Shown piece after piece: positions 1-13,000 of a DNA stretch of 64,000 nucleotides (position 1 is the stretch's first letter; the number at the start of each line of letters is the position of its first letter). The position numbers were made by a program, and so were the translations under genes. The notes beneath the pieces are model-generated. The model searched no databases and was not told where the DNA came from. It saw only the letters and a program-made list of their open reading frames with translations. Origin of the DNA: Gordius sp. MW1 (Eukaryota > Nematomorpha > Gordioida > Gordea > Gordiidae); the NCBI GenBank assembly GCA_964036665.1, contig OZ038526.1:9424001-9488000 (forward strand), read 5' to 3'.

Positions 1-1124
1 AAAGTAGATATGCTCGATATTTAAACCTCAGCAGTCTATCCTTTATTATTTATCTGTTAACCGCAATTTGTTGTCTCCAAATAATGATTTTCCAAATAAG
101 GATTTATCCAAGCTTCATTACTTAAAAACATTTATGATTTTTCATTTTCCTTGTTATTTTATTAGAAAAGGGCTTATTGAAAATACTATTTTGCAGGATT
201 TTCATTGAAGTTGAATGCACTTATTTGAGTAATTGTTACCTATTTTATATAAATTTTTATTGAAATATGATTAGCTAATGCACAACACTTTTTATCAATT
301 CCTTTCTCCGATAATAGGCATGCAGACTTTTAATCTGGGTCGATCAAAGTCTTTCTATCTAAGGTTGTTATGGGGCATATTTTATAATCTAGCCTAACCG
401 GAGGGGGCAGGAAGGGGTAGCTGCCTCCTTTTAAAATATTTTTTTTATATAAAGCTATGGCTAAAATTTTATAAAATGTTTATTTTGGCCCTTTCTACTG
501 ATTTTTTCCCCCTACTACCTCTAATTTAATTCTAGTTAAGACCATGGATATAAGCAATTCAATTTACAAAGGGCATCGTTTATAGGTTAAGACTACAAAA
601 ATATTCCTTCTATGGGCGGAGTCAAGCTCGGCCCCTCCCCCCATAGCTGTCGCAATTTAATATCGCATATTCATTAACCTTAATTTGGCGACCTTATTCC
701 CTAAAAAGGTTCATAACTTAAATATGGAGCTTCTTTCTTGATCCGCGTGATCTAAAAAGCAATAATGACGTTTTTAATTAATTGACGATGATTTTATGGA
801 CGAGTAACTTTGTAAAATTATGATGGGTATTATTATAGTAAATCCGTTTTAATATTTAATAGAAATTGAATCGCGTTTTCTTAAAACAACAAAAAAAATT
901 CCAAATATTTTGTAGAAATATATTTTTAAAGCCTATTTTCACTTTGGTAAAAAAATTGGGGAGAGGGGGAAATTCAAAAGTTTTCTTACAAATTAAATTT
1001 AAAAAAAAAATTCCTAAATATTTTAAAAATGGGGATAGGATAACCTTTACACTTTCACTTCTTTTTAGTGTATGCTAACTCAAATAAATAGACTGCTTTA
1101 TTAATAAAAAAAAACATAGAGAAT

Positions 1125-1255
1125 CATGGGCGTAGTCAGGCAAATCCAAAAAATTGTAGAAATTTAATCAAATTAGGTTAAAATTTAAAAAAATTGTTAT
1201 TTTGCCCCTTTCTCATTATTGCACCCCTCTAATTTTAATCCTCGCTACGCTTATG
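1125..1255. mobile_element. Miniature hAT-like element, CATGGGCGTAG family
   Basis: The 131-bp element starts CATGGGCGTAGTCAGG and ends with a degenerate inverted copy (CGCTACGCTTATG). It is flanked by a perfect 8-bp direct repeat TAGAGAAT (1117-1124 and 1256-1263). The 8-bp duplication and the CA..TG ends suggest hAT-transposase mobilisation. It has no coding capacity. Confidence 0.85.
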
Positions 1256-3640
1256 TAGAGAATTACAAATATAATTTGGTTATATTTTACATAAATGGTC
1301 AAGATGACTATTATGCACCCCTAAAAGACAGATTCTTCCATAAGTTATAAATAATACGAAATATTTGTTTTTTAAATCTTTTCTTTGTTTTTATGAGTTA
1401 AAATACATTGAGGAATAGCTAGCACTAACCGACTAGCACCGACCCCTATTTTTTCAAATTTCTTAATTTAACTTGTAATAATGCAAACAAAAATTAAATT
1501 CTTAATAGAGTTTTTATATAAAAAATCCCCTTAAGATAAAACTAAATTTGTCTAAAATAAACAACCAAAAAAATTCACGTGCAAAATACAAAATTCTGTC
1601 AAGGCTACTAATAGCCCCCAAAAACCGTTTTATCTCTATAAAATTTTTAATTTTATTTTTTCAAACAAATTTTTTTATACCTTATGACAAAATACATATG
1701 ATAAATTTAATGTTTTATTATGATTATTTTTAAAAATAATTGAAAATATAAAAATAACCTCGGTTTACTACTAGCCCCGTTCTCCCCTATTGGGCGTTTT
1801 GCATAAATATAATTGTTTAGCTTAAGCACGACCATATTTCAGATTAAAAGAATATGATTAGGTTAGTATTATAGATAGAACGACTTGTAAACCAAAATGC
1901 ATGCCAAGTTTCTATTTCTCCTTCACCCTTCACATTAAGAATTGTATAATAGTCTCAAATATGCAATAATTTATCAATTACCCTCCCTTGAACTTAAGGT
2001 TATTCTAATCGGTCTGGGCCTAAGTGCAAGCAGGCTTTCAAGCGTTTTGATAATTGGCTCAACGCTCAAGGATCGGGCAGGGAACGAGCCCTGCCTTGCT
2101 GGTCAAGTGTAATGCCGATTTTGAAAAGTGGGTTGATAAACTACTAGGTCGCCCCGTTCGATCGATAATTTATAATACTTAAGCCACCCCCATCACCCTC
2201 GCTACCCACCACCTAATTTTAGAGTATATAAGTGCGTGTTGTGTTTGTTAGCACATGTACGCTTAGACTCTCTGTTCGTGCTTAAACGGACATACGGCGT
2301 TTTATAAAGGGACCCATTTAAATCCTATCCCTGAGTCGTTCCGTCACTGATGCTTGATCGGCCATAAGCTGTGAGGGAAGGAGTGGGTGCAATGCAAGGG
2401 TAGAAATAGTGTCCAACGCGAAATGCATTATCGGCACACCCAGCAACTCCCTACACATCACATTATGCACATGTATATATATGTTATGTATTACAGTAAT
2501 CTGTATGGGTATACATATTACATACACAGTGTCATTAAATAGGTTCAAACAGTGAATGCTATATGAACATATCTCAATATAAAGGGGCGAGATGGGAGGG
2601 AAAGGGGCAGGAGGGATTGTTAGGGGGGGAGGAAAGGGTTCCATAATCAACGTAAATATCAATACTACATTGACACTTAATCCCTACCCCTTATTTCTAA
2701 TGAATCCCATCCCCTTCCATTACGGTGTATAAGTTATTCGCTCACAACTTACATCACAACAAGCTTGATCTTTAAATGCCTTAAAATTTTTTGAAAAAAG
2801 CTTCAAATGACCCCACATGCTTATTGCCCGCAGTCGGTTAGGCGAGCAATCAATAATTCAACATGCCGCAATTACAATGCGAACGCACCATAATTTTACT
2901 TTATTAGATTAAGCTCCCATTCTCCCGCCTTTCTGATCCACCTTTATATTGGCCATAAAGTTTATATAACTTTACGACTGGAGCCCGCATCGATTATAGG
3001 TTGAGAATGTTATGCTCATATTTGCCGACCGTTCAATATCCCTTGAATATTGTGAATTATGAAACTTCGCGAAATACAATAATTGTCTGCTAATTTATTA
3101 CATTTAGACCCATCCCGCATTTAAAATTCTTCTCGACAATCATTCTTGTGCATACCTCAGGATAAAGTGGACCCATACCATTTGTTGAACTTTGTTTGAT
3201 ATGAAATTCTAGGCGGTATCATGTTAGGAAAAATTTACACCATAAATTACCATTTTATAAGCAGTGTTGGACTCATCTTTTTCCTACAAAAATACTTGGC
3301 CTTAGAAATTTACGTAGACCCCAAAATAGTTATTAGTAAGTTTATTTTTGTTTATTTTTCGCTGGCAAAAAATGAAATTTGAAAATAATCATACTATTGT
3401 TTTAATTTGAGTGTTTGCAGTTTTTGGCTGATGATCATCGATTTTTTTAAACTCTGGAATTTGTCCGTCTAGTAGGAGGAAATATATATAACGGTGTACA
3501 ACAATATAAAGTTGAGTTTTCCCTTAAACAATACTCTATTGCATGGTACCGTGTGGACAATTTAGGGGAGATGCTTTAAATTTTGCTTCTTTATACGTAC
3601 AAAAGTGATTTTGGTAAGCGCTCAATAAATTACCCGAACC

Positions 3641-3803
3641 CATGGGCGTACCCATGTTTTATATTAGAAGGACAAAACGTTTAAAAGTTCATTTAGAGGG
3701 GGGCAAAACATTTATTTTTTTTAATTTTTCAATATTTTTGCATTGAAATTTTTTTTTCTTCGTAAATTAGGGGGAGGGGGGGGGCGGCCTGGGTACGCCC
3801 ATG
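3641..3803. mobile_element. Miniature hAT-like element, CATGGGCGTAG family
   Basis: This 163-bp element begins CATGGGCGTA and ends TACGCCCATG. A perfect 8-bp target duplication CCCGAACC lies at 3633-3640 and 3804-3811. G-runs sit close to the right end. It is non-coding. Confidence 0.88.
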
Positions 3804-5372
3804 CCCGAACCATTTGTAGTCTTACTTATTATTAAGTTACCTTAATGGTAAATTTGTAATTAGCAATAAACTCCTTTTTCAAACATCATCACTCACGCCT
3901 GAATTATAATCATTGGCTGACTTAAGCTTCATGATCACATAAAGTTTATAAGAGCAGAATGAGTTTTTATTTTAAAAAACTGTATTTGATAACTCTTAAA
4001 AAAAGCAACGAATTAAAAATTCCTCATTTTTATTAACCAACTGAACATTATTTTATGTCATACTTAATAAAAATCATTATAATATCTCAGATTTTATCAG
4101 TAGAATGCTTAAATTTTAGATTTAAGTTTGATGCGCCCTTAAATTATCCTTATCTGTCGAGATAAGTGGGATTTTGTATCAATTAATCAAGAATAGGCAG
4201 ACAATGCACTTATACAAAAAAATTTTGCACAAAATGATTATCCTGGCTAGGATAAAATTTTTAATTAAAATTTGTCAATCACGGTTAGCGGTAATCCCTT
4301 CTCCATCTCCTTATTAGGACAGGGTTGAAAAATTGTGGATTTTAAAATTATTAGTAAGCTTAAATTTACATTTAGAACGGTTAAAATAAATAAAGGTTTT
4401 TATAAATTAAATTTATTTCGAAATTTTAGATAAAAGTTGTTTGGGGCGCAAAAAGTGGGCCGCGTTCAGAATGATCGCGATGCGATGCGAAAATAATGGA
4501 CATAAATAACTGGAAGAAATAATGCCATATTTTTTTTTAGTCATCCAACAAATTTAACATAATATAAAATTCCCTATAAATAGGAACAAACATTTGTAAT
4601 CTGTGCTCATAATTTCGTTTCACATCGCATCGCGCTCATTATGATTTATGAACGCAGTCTAACTTCAAAAATATAGAACCGGGGAACGTAGGGGTGTAAG
4701 ATTTTTGTTTTTAAAGGTAATTTTTATTATTACCAATGTTTTATCATTAAATCGGGCAGATTATGAACTAATGATTGATTTTGAGTTGAGGAGACATTTT
4801 TTTATCCGTTAGAATTAAATTTAATGACCCTTTAGATTTCCGCACTTTAATAACAACAGGGCGATTCAGAACTTCTAACCTCATTTAAAGTTCAAAGGAA
4901 ACTTCTATAAAACTACTTTTAACTGTCTTTCAAGGTAGTTGTTAAAAGTGTAAGGGCAGTTTAGAAAAAACTGCACAAACCCAACGAATTTCGAGTATCC
5001 ACTTTTCCTCATTTAACAATATTAAACAGAAGTATGTGGAGGGCAGATAATGATATTAATGGTGGATAGCATTTAAGCTATCGATATTGGCTCCCAACTT
5101 GTTACTCTTACAAAATAAATCGATCCCAGTGCGCGTCTCAGATCATCTCATTGCAGGGTAAAGGAGCGACAAATTGTGCACCATGCATGTACTACGATTC
5201 TTTTCGGATACTCTATATTCCATTTCATCCAATTACAATAATTAGGGTTTTTCATGACCGGGTTTACAATCTATGAGGTTGAGTAATAATAAGCTAACCC
5301 TACTTCCTAACATATTAAAAAGCCGCTTTGTATTAATTTATTTATTAATTCATAATTAAATAACGCTATTTA

Positions 5373-6270
5373 CACGGTCCAACAAGAGAAATCATCCGGC
5401 AAATCTATTTGCAGATTCTGCTAGAGTTTTTAACGGTGAACATGTATATTATTTATTTTTTCCTATACGTCAAGTTTTTAAATATTTGCTGTTAATGTTG
5501 CTAAAAACAGCGATTTTGGCGTTTTTAAAACGTCACTAACTTGCAAATTAATCATTAATATTTTTATTTAATAAATTTTTATAAACAAAAGGAAGAAAAA
5601 TCTATTACAGATTTTTTTGATCTTAGCTTAATTAATTTTAGAGTTATAGACAAAATTAATTATCCATATCCTTTTACATTGACGAATTGTCTCAGATTTC
5701 AGTTCGCTCTTCCTTCCCTTTAGAACTAGGAACAGAGACCTGCATGGTCCAAAATTTTAGGGTCAGGCCTAGCCCATACCCGCACAATTTATTTTTTTCG
5801 GTCCGCCCACAGCTCCCGATAGAACTTAAAAACTGGCACCGCATCAGGCCCGCACTATTCAAATAAGTCGACATTGGTTTAAAATTAAATATTTTTATAA
5901 AAAACGTTATGAAAGTATTGTTCATAAAGTAACTAAGATGGAGCACATAAAATCGGCTGGGGCGATTAGTCAATGTATGATAGGGATAATTTAAATTTGT
6001 CTATAACTCTAAAATTAATCAAGCTAGGATAAAAGAATTTGTGATGGATTCCTCTCCCCTTTATTTGCAAACCAAATTTATTAAATTATTTACCAATAAT
6101 TTTGTAAGTTAATAGACGTTTAAAAAACGTCAAAATCGCTGTTTTCAGCAACTTTGCCAGCAAATACAAAACTTGAAGGAAAAAACAAAAATATTTGTGT
6201 TCCGCTTAATCTACCAAAATCTGCAAACAGTTTCCGGCTGATTTTATAAGTCTATTATTTGTAGGCCAGT
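5373..6270. mobile_element. Foldback element, CACTGGTCAACA family
   Basis: This is a long imperfect palindrome. The left arm (about 5373-5690) reads through sequence that reappears inverted at about 5965-6270, for example the GTCAAGTTTTTAAATATTTG region and the word AAAACGTC. The spacer, about 5692-5965, is not repeated. Related copies in the window are at 35777-36739, 40425-40715, 53367-53470 and 60564-61086. No clear target duplication was found and no coding capacity is evident. The class is not assigned. Confidence 0.7.
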
Positions 6271-6361
6271 CCGAAATTGTCCTCATTTATTTCCTTCTAT
6301 CAGTCACTTGCATAATACCATATTAAATTTCATTATTTAAACGTTTTATTACAGTTTTAGA

Positions 6362-6529
6362 CATGGGCGTAGCCTGCATTGGAATTAGAGGGGGGCAGTA
6401 ATGATTTGGGGGGGGGACAAATGAACACTTTTTTGAAATTTTGGCCATAATTTTAATTAATTTCAACATATTTTTAGATTTAGAGGAGTGCAGCCGCTCC
6501 TCTCTGCCCCCCCCCTGGCTACGCCCATG
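6362..6529. mobile_element. Miniature hAT-like element, CATGGGCGTAG family
   Basis: The 168-bp element starts CATGGGCGTAGCCTGC and ends GGCTACGCCCATG. A perfect 8-bp target duplication GTTTTAGA lies at 6354-6361 and 6530-6537. G-runs adjoin the left end and C-runs the right end. Confidence 0.9.
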
Positions 6530-6797
6530 GTTTTAGAGGTCTTTTAGTTTCAAGACTGCTTGTTGAACCACCTTCAATAAAAACCGTATTCCTCTTTAAA
6601 CCTAATTTCTAGACATTTCATTAAAATATTTAAAAGATTGAGAATGATTTAGCCATGTATTATGTGATCTTAAATATAAAATCAAAAAAATTTAAGTAAT
6701 ATAAAAATTACGATAAGAAAATGCACAAGATAAATAAAGATCTTTGTAAATATAGAGATAAGTGGGAATAAGGTTGAAAGGACTGACCACCAGCCTA

Positions 6798-7085
6798 CAT
6801 GCGTACGCAGGGGGGGGGCAGGGGGGGGGCGGCTGCCCCCCCCCTAATTTTAAAAATAAGATTTTTTCAATACAAAAACCCTCAAGAATTAAAAAAAAAT
6901 TTGTTTTGCCCCCCCCCTAATTTTGCTCTGCCCCACCCTCATTAGGCTCTGCCCCACCCTAATGTGGCTCCCCCCCCCTCCGAATAGTCGAGACCTTTTT
7001 TTTTTTTTTGCTCTCAGGAAAATTTTAGAAAAAAATTTTTTTTTTAATCTGCCCCCCTCTAATTCAAAACCTGCGTACGCCCATG
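6798..7085. mobile_element. Miniature hAT-like element, variant ends
   Basis: The 288-bp element starts CATGCGTACGCAGG and ends CCTGCGTACGCCCATG. A perfect 8-bp duplication CCAGCCTA lies at 6790-6797 and 7086-7093. The interior is mostly G-runs, C-runs and T-runs. Open frames across it on both strands are low-complexity artefacts. Confidence 0.88.
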
Positions 7086-7969
7086 CCAGCCTAGGTAATA
7101 AACAGTCATAAGGAAAAGAATTAAAATGTATAAACAACCTGGCCTGTCTTTTGGTTTCCAGTTGAGATAAGGAAGGGCTACCAAAATTATTGTTTTTAAT
7201 TGAAACCCTCTTTACCATATACCAAGCAAGGGCCAAATCTCGTAAAGGTGGATCACTTCTTTATCTTTCAATCGGTTTCATGAGGCGGAGTTTGGTTAAA
7301 TTTAAACAAAATAATTGAGAAATTGTCAAATCAAAGCTTGTTGCAGTTATAAAATTTTTGCATAAGGTTAGATAAAATATCTTAATGATTGAATAACATT
7401 TTGTTAAAAGTTGGAGGTTACTGTGCACAAGTCAAAATTTAAAACGGCTTTTACACAAATCAAATTTATCTTAAGTCAAATTATAAATAAATGCCCTAAT
7501 GTTATGAAATTTAAACATTTTCATTTTCCGATATAGTATTTTTTGAGGGTAACGATTATTAAATGATACTCCTCCATCCATTATACCATTATATTATAAT
7601 GTAGATGTACACCAAAGTGATATTTATTTTTAATATTTATTGAATATATCCCCGATTTTCTATAGAAATTATGCGGGATTTTAAAATATTAATGCATATT
7701 ATGCGTATGACTTATATCAATGTACAGGCTTTTATAAAGCAATTAATAAAATCTGTCACTCATTTAAATACAATTTAAAATTGAATAATACTCGAATTTT
7801 TTAGGGGATTAAAAATACTATTTATACTAATATAATTTTTAGAAATTAGGTGTAATACTTTTCATCTTATAATCATTTTTGGTTAAACGCCTAAATTAAT
7901 CTCAGTATTTTATGTCTAACTCCTAATAATAATTTGCCCGCCTCCTCTCACGTATGCAGATTTCAAAAA

Positions 7970-8320
7970 TCTTATATATAAAATTGAAACTATGTGTGTG
8001 TGTATATATATGCCGCCACCAATTTTGGAAAACTACCTGACCGATTTGGGTCAAAATTTCACAGTTTATTCCTGACACTCCGGAGCATGTTATAAGATTA
8101 GTTCGAGCCAAATCGGTCCAGTAGTCTTCGAGTATTCGTACGCGTTGCACTGTATACGGAAATAGAACAATAGGAGTAGAACATATAGACATCAAACTTT
8201 ATTTTTACATCAATAACCGCTTTATCATCAAATATGCCCTAAAATTCTAACATAATTTAATACACCTGGGTAAATGGCAACACAACGTTTGCCGGGTTCA
8301 TATAGTCTTATATATAAAAA
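7970..8320 (-). mobile_element. Dispersed repeat, CTAGCTGACCCGGC type
   Basis: Read on the minus strand, this copy begins near a variant GAACCCGGCAAACG end, contains the diagnostic CCGATTTGG/CCAAATCGG sequence and ends in a CA-rich microsatellite with GTTTCAATTTTATATA. It is flanked by a 14-bp direct repeat TCTTATATATAAAA (7970-7983 and 8306-8319), which looks like a target-site duplication. Short repeats with this end are common in invertebrate genomes. The duplication length and microsatellite tail suggest target-primed insertion, but I do not assign a family. Confidence 0.65.
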
Positions 8321-10057
8321 AGGAACCAAAACATCATTACATTAAAATCAAGCATAGTTTTTGCCTATTAATGGAACCGTGGTCTTGTCAATGTCAAGTA
8401 AAGTTGATACCATGCCCCCGCCACATATAAAAATATGCCAATGCCTAATATATTTGTAATAGAAGCCGGGGGGGGGGGGGAGCGGGTGGAATAAGTCATG
8501 ACTTGATCCTTTATGGTTTATATATGTTCGCGCGTAGCTTTTAAGTCAAATTATGCCCGTTGTCGGTCGGAGAAATGGCTTGTCTTCGGATGGCCTATTG
8601 ATTTTTTAAGTGGTGCCATGTTGCGGTTAAGGAAGCCTTTTGCATGTGGACCCCAATAAGTTTTGATTTAAGAGGGCTTATGAGGTGTGGTGGTGTCAAA
8701 TATAAACCCAATCTCACCACTTAATTCTCCATATTTTTCCTCATACATTTTATTTTCATACAAGGTTTAACCGTTTATAAGACTTTTAAATTCAAATTTA
8801 AGCTTACACGTGCGTTATCCATTAAAACTACCCTATATATTTCTTAAATATATACCAAACCAAATATATATAAGATTAAACTCATCCAAATGGTTAAATC
8901 TTTGAAGAAATCCTTCAATTACCATTAGAGTAAATAATATTTCTTCAAGAGAGTTTAGGTTAAAAAATTTGATATGCTTTGTCTGGTTCAGGTTTGTTCC
9001 AAAACGTGCCGGGTCAGGTCGTGTCGAAGAATATGCCTCATTTATCCGCTTAAAGGAAATTGAGATTTAAAAGGACTTCTGGATATTTGAATTAAAAATT
9101 AAAATAAGAACTTAAAAGTTAGGGTAAACTTTAATTGTTTTATTTATAAGCTATTTATTAAAGGGGGCTATGATTAAATAAATTTTATGTTAAAAATAAG
9201 CCAAGGCAAAATATTTTTCAAACTTGCTAACCTAAATTTATACTTATAGGTATACCATTTTTTCATTTAAAAATTCCTAATACAAATGACATTAATTAAA
9301 ATATTAAATTGTGGCATGAATTAGTTTGATTAAGCTGATACATTAAGTTGTGGGTGAAATTTAATACACTGCAGTCTTTGTCACTTTTGGATCGGGTGGG
9401 CAAATTATTCTTATAAGGGTCAAGTTGGATTCAGATTAAAAATTTGAAGCTTTTTTGGTTTGGGTTAAAGTGACTTTGCAGGGTCCTAATCGTGTCAAAG
9501 ATGACTCCATTTGCAATATTTCTTTTAACGAAATTGAGACTTAAAAGGCTCGCAAGATATTTTCTTTTATAAATTGAACTATGAACTTGAACTAGTCAGT
9601 TTTAAGGTGAATAATTTTTATTACTCTATTTATAAGCTATTCATTGCACATTTTATAAACCTGCTCTCTTTAAAAATGATTTTTTAAAACACTTAATTTT
9701 TTGCTTATCGTATAACATCCATTTAATAAACCAATACTCTAATTTAAATTACATTTGTTTAAAATAATTTGTAAACAAAATTTGTGGCATCATTTATTTT
9801 GTTAACGCTTCGACGATTATTTGACGTTGAAATTAAGCACATAACGCTATTTCTCATCACTTTTAAGTAGGGTCGACTTTAATTTTATATCGGGTCGGGT
9901 TTGGGTACTAGTTGAAGATTTAAAAACGCTTTCGATGGGTCAATATAAGGGTAAAACATGGAAGCGGTCGGGTCACGTTTAAGTTAATAAAATTTATTTT
10001 GCAGCTCTCAACATACACTTACATCATACTAAAATATCATATCTTATTTTATGACAG

Positions 10058-13000
10058 ACTCTAAATATCTCGAATTTCGAGGTCGTGAATTTGTGAGAGT
10101 TACGTTCAAGGAAGAGATGAGTACAGAGGTCGAGGAGATTGCATTTTGGATCCAAACCAGTGTAGGAGATGGCCTTCTCTTTGCCACTACCAGTTACCGT
10201 GGTCAAACAACTTACATAGAATTATCCTTAATCGAATCGTCGTTAAAGATTGACCTTAATTTTGGGAGTGGTCCTATAGTAAGTGGTTCATTATTTAACA
10301 AAGTTAATGAAAAACAATATAGAATAGTGTTTATACTTCGGGGGGAATATATCAATTTTTCCCCCAACTAAAAAACTATTGCTATTATCTCGAATGACAC
10401 GAGTTATATACGCAATTAACTCATTCGTTCTTTTAATGAGAGTAGTTTGTTAAATTAGTCAAGTTTTTATTGTCTGGCGAAGTCATTATAACAAGTTACC
10501 GTTCCTCCAACTCCTAGTCCTCAAATTAAATTGAATGTGCCCACAAATATCGATTAGCGACGCTAGCATTAAAGTTATTATTGGTTAACCATCAAATAAG
10601 AGCTATATAAATTAATAAGGCTCCATTGTATACCTTTCTCCAATACCATAGTTATTCTATCGTCCATTTTTGGTTCACTTGTGAATCAAGCCTCTAGCCA
10701 TATTCTAGGCTCATAGAATAACCTAGAGTACAAAATATAAAATAATTAAAAATTCAAATAATAATTGACCATTTAACCAACCTATTTTAAACGTTACAAT
10801 CTTACTCCACTGCAGAACAATAATCTGTTGTCAAAATTGACAACTTGAGTTTATTGATTGGTTCCCTAATATAAAATTCTGTCATATACATGGTAATGGT
10901 AAATAATTTTGAATCCTTTTCCCTCCTGATTTAAGTTGACACATTGCAATCTATATTTAACATATTTTCAAATTGATTGATTGATATTAGGGCTAATTTT
11001 TTGAGATTGTCTTAGCTTGCTTCTAAGCCATTTATTATATGTAATCTGCTGATAATCATCTATAAATGTAAATTTTTGTTTTTAATCCCACCCGTCCATT
11101 TTCTACTAATGTCCACATCCATGGGCGTGGCCAGGTTTTGGATTAGGGGGGGGGGGCGAAACGTTCAAAAGTTCAATTAGGGGGGAGGGGGGCAAAACAT
11201 AAATTTTTTTATTTTTAAGGCTTTTTGCATTGAAAACAAAATTCGCCATTTAGGGCGGGGGGGGGGGGCTGCCCCCCTGGCTACGCCCATGTCCACATCT
11301 TAATATAACTAACGCGACGTTAATAAATGTTTTCAATTAAATTGATTTTAAATTTTTTGTTTATCAAATAGGTGTTCCGACAGGGTGACAACTTAAGCGA
11401 CGGTGAATGGCACTACATCATGTTTAAGCGGTACGGGCAAAGAATGGAGATTAGGTTGGATGACAAAGTCCCCGAAATATGTAATTTATTAGATGTCTGC
11501 CAATAAAAATTATCATAAATGCTATAAAATTATAATTTGTCAAACTTTATACTAATATGTTTTGCACGTAGAAGTCTTATTTTTTGTTTTGCAAACAAAA
11601 GCTGTAAGGTTAATAAACAATTTGGCGTGGCTTTAACTTTTACTAAAATAACTACAAATAAACGAATTTTGCGCACCTTAAGAAGGAATTTTCAATAACG
11701 TCGTAAATTTTATGCTTTTTAAAATTTAAACTAGCTAAATCGTTTAACATTGAGATTGATTTAGACATTGCTGATGGGTTTTCGGGATAATCAATTCTAG
11801 AGTTTTTAAATAATGTTATATAAGGTATTTAATACAAGCTAAATTGAACTTTATAATTATAAAATGTTGTCGGAGGGAAGATGTAATTATTATTAGACTA
11901 TAATTAATTAAAAATAGAAAGGTATTGAAAGTCAAAAGTGGTGGCACTTCAAAGAGCATTTAATTGATAACAAATAATTAAAAATATTTTTTAGGTTGTG
12001 GCCATTCAAATAATAATTAGAATTTCAAAATATAAATTAATACCAAAGCCAATCTTCCTTACATGGTTAGGGTATAAAAATAATAGAAAAGTTGAAAAAT
12101 ATATGTTGCGACATAGGCAATTTTTTTAACTGGTTTAATCGTCTTTTAATTTCCATCATTGTTATTAAGATTAAATATAGGGAATATTTTTTAATTCACA
12201 TTTGTCATAAGTAGAAATGCAATATAATAAATTTAAGTTAGAAATGTGAAAGAACATTTTAAACATTTTGGTAATCATAATCTATTAAATTTTTTATTTT
12301 TTTAATAGGCAAAATTTATAAACGCCAAATTTCGCTAATATTTCTGAACAAAGGCGAAAAATGGTAGTGTCATTTGAACAATTATGGCTTACATATGCCT
12401 GGGACAGTTAATCACTGTCCAGGGTTTAAAATGTAAAGTTTCTCAATTGCATGTTGATCTTAATTGTTAAAGGCTTTTTATTACTAATAAATTAATTGTC
12501 GTTTTCCATTCGTAGCGCAACCGATTAATTTATCAGATTGCTCAACCCTTTGGGCATTAATTAAATCTATAAATTTAAATTTAAAAATTATAGACACATT
12601 ACCATCAACTGCACCGTATACGAAAGGCACAGCGAATATTAGTACCACTTTGCCGCTCGATTACAGCCAATGGGACTCCTCCTTAAATCCCGTTCTGCGC
12701 TATAGGGCAATTGATATAGCCTACAAACCAGTAATGTCTGCTGAGCCAGATTTAAGATCCATTCCAGTTAGTCGTCAGTCGGGACTTCGCCATGGTTTTG
12801 TAGGGAAGATGAAGGCATTCACGTTCAATTCTCTGGCCCTGTTTGACATTTTGTCGGGTGGCCCCGTAACAGATGAAGATAGCAGTGAACGATCGATCAG
12901 CATTGAAACTAATGTGGCCGCAATCGATTCAAACAAATTTGAAAGTGGAAACATTTCACCGTTCGGGGGACAAAGTACTCCAGCTAAGCTAGGTCATGGC

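Larger units (their letters stand above)
1..10057. other. Non-coding stretch upstream of first visible neurexin exon
   Basis: I find no exon that I can support here on either strand. The open frames present are short, AT-rich or low-complexity, and match no family I recognise. The stretch may be intergenic DNA or a large intron of the neurexin gene, whose 5' exons are not in view. Recognisable content is the small transposons listed separately (1125-1255, 3641-3803, 5373-6270, 6362-6529, 6798-7085, 7970-8320). The stretch 8985-9990 holds scattered GGGTC/GGGTCGGG words like those at 25.5, 28.9 and 63.5 kb. A degenerate G-rich stretch lies at about 390-640. Confidence 0.6.

Noticed and set aside
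2318-2662. 114-codon minus-strand frame, Pro-rich
   Set aside because: Low-complexity G/A-rich strand, no start context, no family resemblance, no supporting splice structure.
5158-5275. Possible neurexin exon after CTCATTGCAG, with two close Cys codons
   Set aside because: The reading shows no EGF or LNS pattern and no donor in phase; kept as non-coding.
10024-10206. 60-codon minus-strand frame over the first neurexin exon
   Set aside because: It is the shadow of the coding exon on the opposite strand.
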